A stretch of 47,916 nucleotides of DNA from WLNJ01 sp037131165 (lineage in GTDB: Bacteria; Actinomycetota; Thermoleophilia; Solirubrobacterales; Solirubrobacteraceae), in NCBI GenBank assembly GCA_037131165.1, contig JBAXRO010000007.1, positions 1-47,916 of the forward strand, in the 5' to 3' direction. Position numbers and translations under genes: made by a program. How positions within the stretch are numbered: the stretch's first letter is position 1; each line of letters begins with the position of its first letter. This document shows, piece after piece, positions 1 through 7,304 of the stretch. The notes below the pieces were generated by a model. It worked only from the letters and a program-made list of their open reading frames with translations. It was not told the origin of the DNA and ran no database searches.

Positions 1-707
1 CCGCCTGCCGACAGGGCAGTGGGATGGAACTGGACCATCTCGAGGTCGGCGAGCGCCGCTCCGGCTGCGTGGGCGACGACCATGCCCCTGCCGACGGTCG
101 CCAGCGGATTGGTCGTGCGCTGCCAGAGTGCTGCTGCTCCGCCGGTCGCCAGCAGGGTCGCTCGCGACTCGAGCTGCTCGCCTCCTGCGAGCGCGACCCC
201 GCGGCATCCTTCGGAGTCGAGCAGCAGGGATTCGACCCGTAGACCTTCGAGCACAGTGATCAGGCGCGATTCGGCGGCGTCGGCCGAGAGCGAGCGGGTG
301 ATCCGCCGGCCGGTGGCGGCACCGCCGGCATGGACGATCCGCCTCGCGCTGTGGCCTCCCTCGAGCCCTAGCGATGGTCTGCCGTGGCGATCGCGATCCC
401 AGGCAACGCCGAGGTCTGTCAGGTCGCGAAGGACGAGCCCGGCCTCGGCGCAGAGGATCCGAGCCGCCGACTCGCGGGTGGCCCCTCGACCGGCCTTGAT
501 CGTGTCCTCGAGGTGGAGGGCCGGGCTGTCCTCGGTTGCGAGTGCGGCCGCAAGGCCACCCTGCGCCCAATAGCTCGAGGATTCGGCCAGCGGCGTCGCC
601 GAGATCAGCGTCACCCGTGCTCCGGCCCGGGCCGCTGTCAGGGCGGCATAGAGGCCGGCCGCGCCGGCTCCAACGACGATCAGGTCGGCCCTTTCGATCG
701 CTGGCAT
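1..707 (-). CDS. nadB: L-aspartate oxidase, N-terminal part (runs off the window)
   Basis: L-aspartate oxidase (FAD-dependent) converts L-aspartate to iminoaspartate, the first step of de novo NAD synthesis in the cytoplasm. The first 235 codons are present; the rest lies left of the window. Visible features are an FAD-binding GAGAAG loop at residues 13-18, SSYWAQGGLAAA near residue 45, GGHSARRIVH near 117, and EMVQFHPTAL near the cut end. The last is a family signature in the flavin/substrate region of the fumarate reductase/NadB fold. The YWAQGG and HSxxRIVH motifs favour NadB over succinate dehydrogenase subunit A. The ATG at 705-707 is chosen because the Rossmann motif follows at the expected distance and a -10-like TAGCTT ends 6 nt upstream. 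It is divergent from the deacetylase gene with only 18 bp between the starts. nadA/nadC are not in view. Confidence 0.9.
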   Translation of the reverse strand, partial: MPAIERADLIVVGAGAAGLYAALTAARAGARVTLISATPLAESSSYWAQGGLAAALATEDSPALHLEDTIKAGRGATRESAARILCAEAGLVLRDLTDLGVAWDRDRHGRPSLGLEGGHSARRIVHAGGAATGRRITRSLSADAAESRLITVLEGLRVESLLLDSEGCRGVALAGGEQLESRATLLATGGAAALWQRTTNPLATVGRGMVVAHAAGAALADLEMVQFHPTALSAG

Positions 708-725
708 GGCCCTAAGCTACCCGCG
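708..725. promoter_or_regulatory. 18-bp divergent promoter with interlocked -10 elements
   Basis: Rightward TAAGCT (713-718) lies 7 nt before the deacetylase ATG at 726. Leftward TAGCTT (reading 719 to 714) lies 6 nt before the nadB ATG at 707. The two hexamers overlap by five bases. Neither gene has room for a Shine-Dalgarno, so both transcripts would be leaderless or nearly so. No -35 was recognised on either side; both would lie inside the opposite gene. Confidence 0.45.
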
Positions 726-1739
<1,014 letters not shown>

Positions 1740-1916
1740 ATCGCGGTCTGAAGGCAAGGGGGGCGCCGACCCGGACCCGGCAGGGTTTCCGGCAGTGGCC
1801 TCTTGCCGGCGGGGCCGGGCGGTACCGGTTCGCCGGCCGCCCACAGCGTCACTCCGGGAGCGGCTCGGGCGACGGTCCGGACAGCGTCCACGCGGGGCAA
1901 GGCCCGCAGCAACCGC

Positions 1917-2846
1917 TCAGGCTCGGGAGAGCGCGGTCTCCCACGCCTCGATCACCTTCCGGGCGCAGGAGTCCGCCGACCAGCGGCCCGCGATCTCCCG
2001 GCCGCTGTCGAGCGTCCCGGCTGCGAAAGCCGACTCTGCCGCCGCTGTCCATGTTCGGAGGTCCCACTCCGCGCAGAGTGCGCCCTCGACCCCGCCGAGG
2101 GCCTCGCCCGCGATCCCGGTCGGGGTGGCAAGAACCGGGCGATTGCAGGCGAGAGCCTCCAGCAGGGCCAGGCCGAAGCCCTCGCGCTCGGACGGGATCG
2201 CGACGAGGTCGGCGGCGTTGATGAACAGCGGGACCCTGTCGGGTTCGATCCCACCGAGGGTCAGCAGCCGCGCCCCCGTTGCCTCGGCGAGCTCTGTGGC
2301 TCGGTCGGTCCGCTTCTCTGGGCGGGTGGGGTCGGAAGGCAGCAGGATCACCCGCTCGCCAGGGTCGATCCCGAGCTGGGACCTGGCCTGGCCGCGATCG
2401 AACGCGGTGAAGCGTTCGAGCGAGATGCCGCAGGGCAGGACCTGGACCGGAGCCTTCGCCCGCCCTGGCGGGATCAGCGCCGCGAGGTCGGCCGAGGCCG
2501 CCGCCGGAAGGTCGGTGAAGCGCAGCGCGGCCAGCGAGATCCTGCGGCTGCGCGGGTGGTTGAGGTCGGTGCCGTGGAAGGTCACTGCCCTGACTCGGCC
2601 CCTCGCCGCGAGCGCAACCCAGGCTGAGAGGCCGAAGTGCGAGTGGATCACGTCGTACTGCCCGCCTCTCCGGCCGGCAAGCCGTGCGGCTCCCCTCAGG
2701 TAAGCGGCGGCCCCGCCGGGCTCGAAGTGGTGGACGTCGAGATCCACTCCGGCGCGGCGCATCGCCTCGGCCTGGTCGGCCACGAAGATCCCCCGGTCGG
2801 GACGGGCCCGGCTTGGCCACATGTTCGTTACCAGCAGTGCGCGCAC
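1917..2846 (-). CDS. GT4-type glycosyltransferase
   Basis: A 309-residue GT-B fold retaining glycosyltransferase of the GT4 kind, likely acting on cell-envelope or exported glycans. The start is VRALLVTNMWPS, followed by a short glycine-containing loop (RPDRGIFVADQAEAM). An HSHFG segment and TFHGTDLN sit mid N-domain. PCGISLERF lies at the linker. The C-terminal domain has ILLPSDPTRPEKR and the nucleotide-sugar-binding PSEREGFGLALLEALAC (the E-x7-E motif). The GTG at 2844-2846 is preferred because the protein then begins exactly at the first strand of the Rossmann fold and a TACGCT -10 lies 8 nt upstream. The longer open frame to 3305 would overlap the pilin gene antisense. Donor and acceptor are unknown. 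Monocistronic as far as visible. Confidence 0.82.
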   Translation of the reverse strand: MRALLVTNMWPSRARPDRGIFVADQAEAMRRAGVDLDVHHFEPGGAAAYLRGAARLAGRRGGQYDVIHSHFGLSAWVALAARGRVRAVTFHGTDLNHPRSRRISLAALRFTDLPAAASADLAALIPPGRAKAPVQVLPCGISLERFTAFDRGQARSQLGIDPGERVILLPSDPTRPEKRTDRATELAEATGARLLTLGGIEPDRVPLFINAADLVAIPSEREGFGLALLEALACNRPVLATPTGIAGEALGGVEGALCAEWDLRTWTAAAESAFAAGTLDSGREIAGRWSADSCARKVIEAWETALSRA

Positions 2847-2860
2847 GCCGGACGAGCGTA
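2847..2860 (-). promoter_or_regulatory. -10 element and 8-nt spacer of the glycosyltransferase gene
   Basis: On the minus strand TACGCT (2860 to 2855) is followed by 8 nt and then the GTG start. There is no Shine-Dalgarno in the spacer. This fits a leaderless transcript and supports the chosen start. Confidence 0.4.
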
Positions 2861-3020
2861 CCCGTGGCGGTAGTCGCCCGTTCGCCGCGCAGTTCCTCCG
2901 CCGTTTTGCTGCGATCGACGCCAGACGCGCGCGCCCGCGGCCTCCATGCTCCATGCCGGTGCCGGGATCCACCCGGACCGGAGCAGCGGCAGACAGCGGC
3001 GAATACAAGGAGGAGAGGGA

Positions 3021-3239
3021 ATGTTCTACGCCTGGCAGGGAAGGATCCACTCGGCGCTGAGCGGGTTCGCCAGCGACAGGAGGGGACAGGGCACAGTCGA
3101 GTACGTGGCTCTGATCCTGCTCGTAGCAGCGGTGCTCGCAGGGGTAGTGGCTGCGACTCGCGGCAAGCAGTTCGGCGCCAGCGGCATTGCCGAGGCAATC
3201 GTCAAACAGCTCAAGAAGGCGCTCGACACGGTCAAGTGA
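3021..3239 (+). CDS. Flp/Tad-type IVb pilin-like small protein
   Basis: A 72-residue protein with a class III (prepilin) signal. A short N-terminal leader ends in DRRG, followed by QGTVEY and a hydrophobic stretch (VALILLVAAVLAGVVAA). The Gly, then Glu at +5 and Tyr at +6, match the Flp pilin G/XXXXEY processing site, so a prepilin peptidase would cut after Gly. The mature form would be a single hydrophobic helix with a Lys-rich amphipathic C-terminus (KQLKKALDTVK). The ATG at 3021 is well supported by a long purine-rich Shine-Dalgarno, AAGGAGGAG, at 3007-3015. This is one of the strongest ribosome-binding sites in the window and suggests high expression. No tadA/tadB/tadC, peptidase or other pilin genes are adjacent. 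Alternatively it may be a small actinobacterial Flp-like membrane protein not used as a pilus. Confidence 0.75.
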   Translation: MFYAWQGRIHSALSGFASDRRGQGTVEYVALILLVAAVLAGVVAATRGKQFGASGIAEAIVKQLKKALDTVK

Positions 3240-3282
3240 GGCGGGTCGGCACTGCGCCGCCGGCTTCGGCAGACTGACGGTC

Positions 3283-4131
3283 ATGCCGCCGGCGCAGCCA
3301 ACCAAGGACCTTCCGGTAGCCGTGTTCGACTCCGGGGTCGGCGGCTTGACCGTCCTTCATGAACTGCTGGTCGCCCTGCCCGGCGAGGATTACGTCTACC
3401 TCGGTGACACGCTCCGCTTCCCTTACGGCGACCGCGAACCCGGGGAACTGCGCGCGTTCTCCGGGGAGATCGCCTCGAAACTGATCGAGCGCGGGGCCAA
3501 GCTGCTCGTGATCGCCTGCAACTCGGCCACTGCGGCGGCGATCGACGACTTGCGGGAGCGCTGCTCGGCAGCGGGCATCGGAGTCGACGTGATCGGGGTG
3601 ATCGAACCGGAGTCCGTGCTGGCCGCGGCGACCACCCGCAACGGCCGGATAGGCCTGCTCGCCACGAGCGCGACGGTGTCGAGCGGCGCTTACGAGCGGG
3701 CCCTGCACCGCGCCGACCCGCACACCCAACTCGTGTCGGTCGCCTGCCCCGAGCTGGCGCCAATGATCCAGGACGGGGCGACCTTCGACGAGCGGACCGT
3801 CGCTTTGGTGCGCGAGTACTGCGAGCCGCTGCGCTCGGCAGGGGTTGACACGGTGATTCTCGGCTGCACCCACTACCCGCTCGTCAGGCCGATCCTCCAG
3901 CGCTCGCTCGGGCCGGGGGTCGAGATCATCACCTCGGGCGACGCCGTCGCGAGAAGGGTCGAGCACGCCCTGTCGGTCACGGGCCTGCTCAGCGAATCGG
4001 AGGGCGAGGGCTCGTACGACTTCCTTTGCACCGGCGATGTCGAATCCTTCACGGCGCTCGGCGAGCGCTTCCTGCAACTGCCGCTCGGCGCCGTCGAGCG
4101 GATCGAACTCGAATCGGAGGTACACCTGTGA
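3283..4131 (+). CDS. murI: glutamate racemase
   Basis: Interconverts L- and D-glutamate in the cytoplasm, supplying D-Glu for peptidoglycan. It is a 282-residue cofactor-independent racemase. VFDSGVGGLTVL with the catalytic-site Asp/Ser is near residue 14. The first catalytic Cys is in IACNSATAAA (Cys79) and the second in LGCTHYPLVRP (Cys195). GDTLRFPYG is the substrate-loop signature. Length fits the family. The ATG at 3283 is taken; a -10-like CAGACT (3270-3275) lies 7 nt upstream, so the transcript may be leaderless. It is the first gene of a three-gene set (murI-rph-rdgB) linked by 4-nt start/stop overlaps. The same murI-rph-rdgB grouping is known from other actinobacteria. Confidence 0.95.
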   Translation: MPPAQPTKDLPVAVFDSGVGGLTVLHELLVALPGEDYVYLGDTLRFPYGDREPGELRAFSGEIASKLIERGAKLLVIACNSATAAAIDDLRERCSAAGIGVDVIGVIEPESVLAAATTRNGRIGLLATSATVSSGAYERALHRADPHTQLVSVACPELAPMIQDGATFDERTVALVREYCEPLRSAGVDTVILGCTHYPLVRPILQRSLGPGVEIITSGDAVARRVEHALSVTGLLSESEGEGSYDFLCTGDVESFTALGERFLQLPLGAVERIELESEVHL

Positions 4132-4856
4132 GCACTGCGAGGAACGACGGACGCGCACCCGGCGAACTGAGGCCGGTGACCATCGAGCCGGGGTTCATCT
4201 CGACTGCAGCCGGGTCGGCCCTGATCACCTGCGGGGGTACCCGGGTGATCTGCACCGCATCGGTCGACGAGAACGTGCCGAAGTGGATGGCCGGCAAGGG
4301 CAGTGGGTGGGTCACGGCCGAGTACGGGATGCTGCCCGCATCGACCGGCGACCGCAAGCGCAGGGACGCCTCGAAGGGCAAGGTCGATGGCCGAACGGTC
4401 GAGATCCAGAGGCTGATCGGCCGCTCGCTGCGGGCAGTCGTCGACCTCGAGGCCCTGGGCGAGCGGAGCGTATGGGTCGACTGCGACGTGATCGAAGCCG
4501 ACGGCGGGACCCGCTGCGCATCGATCACCGGAGCGGGAGTTGCACTCGCGCTGGCCTTCAACGGGCTGATGGAGAAGGGGCTGATCGCGACCAACCCGAT
4601 CACCGACGGCGGAGTCGCGGCTGTCTCCTGCGGGATCGTCGAAGGGGTGCCGCTGCTCGACCTCGACTACTCCGAGGACTCGACCGCCGAAGTCGATGCC
4701 AACGTCGTGATGACCGGGGCGGGCGGGCTGGTCGAGGTCCAGGCGACGAGCGAACGCACTCCGCTCTCGCGGGCTCATCTCGACGACCTGCTGGAACTGG
4801 GTGCCACCGGCATCGAGCAGCTGCTCGCAGCCCAGGCCGCGGCGGTCGCGGCTTGA
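4128..4856 (+). CDS. rph: ribonuclease PH
   Basis: Phosphorolytic 3'-5' exoribonuclease that trims the 3' ends of tRNA precursors; hexameric in the cytoplasm. The product is 242 residues, the usual family length. Motifs include GELRPVTIEPGFI at the start, GSGWVTAEYGMLPAST, then RKRRDASKGKVDGRTVEIQ (the phosphate/RNA-binding Arg-rich loop), VDCDVIEADGGTRCASITGA and DLDYSEDSTAEVDANVVMT (the acidic active site). GTG at 4128-4130 overlaps the murI stop (GTGA), with GGAGG at 4116-4120. Another GTGA-type coupling follows at its own 3' end with rdgB. Longer open frames upstream run through murI in another frame and are discarded. Confidence 0.95.
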   Translation: MSTARNDGRAPGELRPVTIEPGFISTAAGSALITCGGTRVICTASVDENVPKWMAGKGSGWVTAEYGMLPASTGDRKRRDASKGKVDGRTVEIQRLIGRSLRAVVDLEALGERSVWVDCDVIEADGGTRCASITGAGVALALAFNGLMEKGLIATNPITDGGVAAVSCGIVEGVPLLDLDYSEDSTAEVDANVVMTGAGGLVEVQATSERTPLSRAHLDDLLELGATGIEQLLAAQAAAVAA

Positions 4857-5428
4857 GTGGCCGCCGCCGGGTCGTGCTCTCGACCCGCAACGACCACAAG
4901 GTCCGCGAGTTCGGCCGGCTGCTGCCCGGTATCGAAGTCGCGCCGCTTCCCCCCGAGGTCGACCTGCCGCCGGAGACCGGGACGACCTACGCAGAGAACG
5001 CGCTGATCAAGGCCCGCGCAGCCGCCTCCGCCACAGGGGAGTTCGCGATCGCCGACGACTCGGGCATCGAGGCGGAGGCGCTCAACGGCGCCCCCGGCGT
5101 GCGGTCAGCTCGATTCGCGGGCGAGGACGCCACCGACTCGCTCAACCTCGCACTGCTGATCGAGAAGGCTCCGGCAGGCAGCGGCCTGCGCTACGTCTGC
5201 GTGATCGCAGCCGTCGACCCGGCCACTGGTCACGACTGGACCTTCGAGGGGGAGTGCCGGGGCTCCATGGCCGGCTCGCCCGGAGGGGCCGGAGGCTTCG
5301 GCTACGACCCGGTGTTCCTGCCCGCCGATTTCGCGGACGGGCGGACGATGGCCGAGCTCTCCGACGCCGAGAAGGACGCGATCAGCCACCGTGGGAGGGC
5401 CGCACGTGCCCTCCTCTCGGCGCTCTGA
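4853..5428 (+). CDS. rdgB: RdgB/HAM1 family non-canonical purine NTP pyrophosphatase
   Basis: Hydrolyses dITP, ITP and XTP to monophosphates, cleaning the nucleotide pool of deaminated purines. It has 191 residues. STRNDHKVREF is near the N-terminus (the nucleotide-binding S/T-x-N-x-x-K loop). Then come TYAENALIKARAAA, ADDSGIEAEALNGAPGVRSA (catalytic/metal acidic residues) and GGFGYDPVF, and SHRGRA is at the end. The start is probably the TTG at 4853, whose TTGA overlaps the rph stop. The in-frame GTG at 4874 would delete only seven residues and is the alternative. It is the last gene of the murI-rph-rdgB set and ends head-on against a small minus-strand frame with no gap. Confidence 0.92.
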   Translation: MSGRRRVVLSTRNDHKVREFGRLLPGIEVAPLPPEVDLPPETGTTYAENALIKARAAASATGEFAIADDSGIEAEALNGAPGVRSARFAGEDATDSLNLALLIEKAPAGSGLRYVCVIAAVDPATGHDWTFEGECRGSMAGSPGGAGGFGYDPVFLPADFADGRTMAELSDAEKDAISHRGRAARALLSAL

Positions 5429-5587
5429 TCAGTCCTCCGGGCGATCGCCGAAGAGGTTGACCGAAGCGGCAAGCCCGACGGCCACAGCGACGAACCCGTA
5501 TCCCTCGTATCCCTCGACGAAGATCACCGCAGCGGTGATCCACGAGACGGCCACTGCCGCGATCCAGGCTGATCTTTCCAGCGTCAT
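5429..5587 (-). CDS. small two-helix membrane protein, unknown
   Basis: A 52-residue open frame beginning MTLERSAWIAAVAVSW and ending NLFGDRPED. It contains two hydrophobic stretches (about residues 6-23 and 29-45) separated by a short acidic, aromatic turn with a duplicated EGYEGYG element. Its stop codon abuts the rdgB stop directly (convergent, zero gap). The composition (Ala/Val/Ile-rich helices, charged ends) is that of a real small membrane protein rather than a shadow. No antisense gene occupies this interval. No convincing Shine-Dalgarno was seen. No function assigned. Confidence 0.5.
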   Translation of the reverse strand: MTLERSAWIAAVAVSWITAAVIFVEGYEGYGFVAVAVGLAASVNLFGDRPED

Positions 5588-5683
5588 GCGGAAGATTCTT
5601 GCCCCTCCGGCGGCGTCCGGGTGCCAAGTCGTCCGTAATCGGTGCTAGAAAATCCCGCGACCACGACCTCCAAGGAGGAGCAG

Positions 5684-5956
5684 GTGACGAAGTCTGAGTT
5701 CGTAGACGCAGTAGCAGAGAAGGCTGGGCTCTCGAAGCGCGACGCCGGTGAGGCAGTCGACGCATTCCTGAGCACGATCGAGGGCGAGCTGAAGAAGGGT
5801 GGAGAGGTTTCCTTCTCCGGTTTCGGCAAGTTCTCGGTGACGCACCGCAAGGCCCGTCAGGGACGCAACCCCGCAACGGGCGAGACCATCCAGATCAAGG
5901 CGTCCAACGCGCCGAAGTTCTCGGCTGGCGCGGCCCTCAAGAAGGCCGTCAAGTAG
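5684..5956 (+). CDS. hup: HU family DNA-binding protein
   Basis: Nucleoid-associated histone-like protein that bends and compacts DNA as a dimer. It has 90 residues, the standard bacterial HU length, without the Lys-rich C-terminal tail that mycobacterial/streptomycete HupB or HupS carry. The helical dimerisation part is at 1-45. GEVSFSGFGKFSVTHRKARQ precedes the beta-arm, whose tip has GRNPATGETIQIKAS including the intercalating RNPxTG proline. APKFSAGAALKKAVK closes the protein. GTG at 5684 is chosen because a perfect AAGGAGGAG Shine-Dalgarno sits at 5672-5680. It forms a monocistronic unit or a pair with pyrF 44 nt downstream. Confidence 0.95.
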   Translation: MTKSEFVDAVAEKAGLSKRDAGEAVDAFLSTIEGELKKGGEVSFSGFGKFSVTHRKARQGRNPATGETIQIKASNAPKFSAGAALKKAVK

Positions 5957-6000
5957 CAATCCGCGGCCGAGAGGCCACGGAGCCGAAGGGAGGCGGTCCG

Positions 6001-6930
6001 GTGTCACAAAGCACCGGGGCCGCGCTCTCCTTCGGGGATTCCCTCACAGCGGCGGTTCTCGAACGCCGCTCGCAGATCGTGCTCGGGCTCGACCCGGACC
6101 CGGATCGCCTCTGGCCGCAGGCCGTGGCCGCCGCCTCGGGCGACACCCCGGCTGAGCTGGCGGCCTCCGCCGTGGCGGCCCACTGCCGTGCCGTGATCGA
6201 CGCAGCGGGCGAGCACTGTGTCGCCGTGAAGCTGCAGCTCGCCTCGTTCGAACGGCTTGGAGCGCCTGGCAGGACGGCTCTCTCGGATGCGACCGACTTT
6301 GCGCACTCTGCGGGCCTGATGGTGATCGCCGACGGCAAGCGCGGCGACATCGGCATCTCGGCCACCTCGTACGCGGCCTCGCTGCTCGGCGGCAGCGAGA
6401 CGCCCTGGGGGAGAGTCGAGGGCCTCGGCGCCGATGCTGTGACGGTCAACCCGCTGCTCGGCGCCGAGACCGTCGAGCCCTTCGTCGAGGCTGCCCGGTC
6501 AGCCGGGCGGGGGCTGTTCGTCCTCGTCCGGACTTCGAATCCCGGCGCCGCCGACATTCAGGACCGCGACACGGGCGGTGGGACCACGGTCAGCGACAGG
6601 CTCGCGGCGATGGTCGACTCGCTCGGCGTCGTCGGACCGGCCTCCGGGCTGGCCGACGTCGGTGCAGTCGTCGGTGCGACCGCACCCGGCCACCTCGCCT
6701 CACTTCGCCGGCTGATGCCCAAGGCCGTGGTCCTGCTTCCCGGCGTGGGAGCCCAAGGCGGCAAGGTCGAGGACCTCGCTCCGGCCTTCGCTCCCGGCCC
6801 GGGCGGCGGCCTGGTGACGGTCTCCAGGGGCATCGTGCACGCCCCCGGCGGATCGGGAGATCCCGCAGTGGCGGCGGCCGAGGCCGCCGCGGGCTACCGC
6901 TCGCAAGCCTGGTCGGTCTCGGGCGGCTGA
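6001..6930 (+). CDS. pyrF: orotidine 5'-phosphate decarboxylase
   Basis: Decarboxylates OMP to UMP, the last step of pyrimidine synthesis. It has 309 residues, matching the longer actinobacterial-type PyrF rather than the ~235-residue E. coli form. Visible elements are LGLDPDPDRLW near residue 25, VAVKLQLASFERLG, and VIADGKRGDIGISATSYA, which carries the catalytic Asp-x-Lys-x-x-Asp set. VTVNPLLGAETVEPF follows, then LLPGVGAQGGKV near the C-terminus (phosphate-binding). GTG at 6001 is preceded by GGGAGG at 5989-5994. The other pyr genes are not in this window. pyrF is followed by a 374-bp interval without a convincing gene. Confidence 0.95.
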   Translation: MSQSTGAALSFGDSLTAAVLERRSQIVLGLDPDPDRLWPQAVAAASGDTPAELAASAVAAHCRAVIDAAGEHCVAVKLQLASFERLGAPGRTALSDATDFAHSAGLMVIADGKRGDIGISATSYAASLLGGSETPWGRVEGLGADAVTVNPLLGAETVEPFVEAARSAGRGLFVLVRTSNPGAADIQDRDTGGGTTVSDRLAAMVDSLGVVGPASGLADVGAVVGATAPGHLASLRRLMPKAVVLLPGVGAQGGKVEDLAPAFAPGPGGGLVTVSRGIVHAPGGSGDPAVAAAEAAAGYRSQAWSVSGG

Positions 6931-7304
6931 GCCGGCGCGGAGCGGCCGGGCCACGTGGCGCCGGCTCGAGGTCTGCGGTCAGGACTCGGTTCCCGCGCCG
7001 CCGTCCGATCCGCACAGGCGTCCCGGGCCGGGCTTCGCCGATTCAGTACGAGCGCCGCGGCCCCGGTCGCTGAACCGGGAAGGTCCCTCTCGCTCCCGGG
7101 GCCGGACGCGAGGTCGGTTCCTGATCCGGTCAGCCTAGACCGTCCAGCGGTTGCGGATTGCGTTCGTGGGGTCGGTTCGCTAACCTCGGGTGCGGTTTTG
7201 CACGAGCAGTCAGTAGGGGTTGCTTGAGCAAGAACCCAAAAAGGTTCCGTGAAGGGGCCGCTCGGTTGCCAAAATCAGGAAACAGATCAGGAGATCAGTA
7301 AGAA
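6931..7304. other. 374-bp intergenic region: promoter and leader of the secreted repeat protein
   Basis: No convincing coding sequence. An open frame at 6955-7227 (+) is Ala/Arg/Ser-rich with no family resemblance. From about 7150 the base composition becomes less GC-rich than in the coding regions. The right half holds a sigma70-like promoter (7158-7186) and a ~110-nt leader. The leader has an imperfect stem-loop at 7217-7237 (GGGTT/AACCC plus CTTG/CAAG around a tiny loop) and repeated ATCAG words just before the ATG. I recognise no riboswitch class. Confidence 0.5.
7158..7186 (+). promoter_or_regulatory. sigma70-like promoter of the secreted propeller gene
   Basis: TTGCGT (7158-7163), a 17-bp spacer and TAACCT (7181-7186). 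This is the best two-hexamer promoter seen in the window. It would start transcription near 7193 and give a ~110-nt leader, unlike the many start-proximal -10 elements elsewhere. Confidence 0.55.

Noticed and set aside
384..725. Upstream extension of the deacetylase reading frame
   Set aside because: It lies antisense inside nadB, has no family similarity, and removing it places the start 7 nt after a -10 element.
4037..4852. Apparent 270-residue N-terminal extension of RdgB
   Set aside because: It is the shadow frame of rph. The TTGA overlap with the rph stop gives a normal-length RdgB.
6955..7227. 90-residue frame in the intergenic region before the secreted propeller gene
   Set aside because: Ala/Arg/Ser-rich without family resemblance. 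The promoter at 7158-7186 lies inside it.
7217..7237. Stem-loop in the propeller-gene leader as a terminator
   Set aside because: On the plus strand it is followed by A residues, not T. No minus-strand gene ends there.
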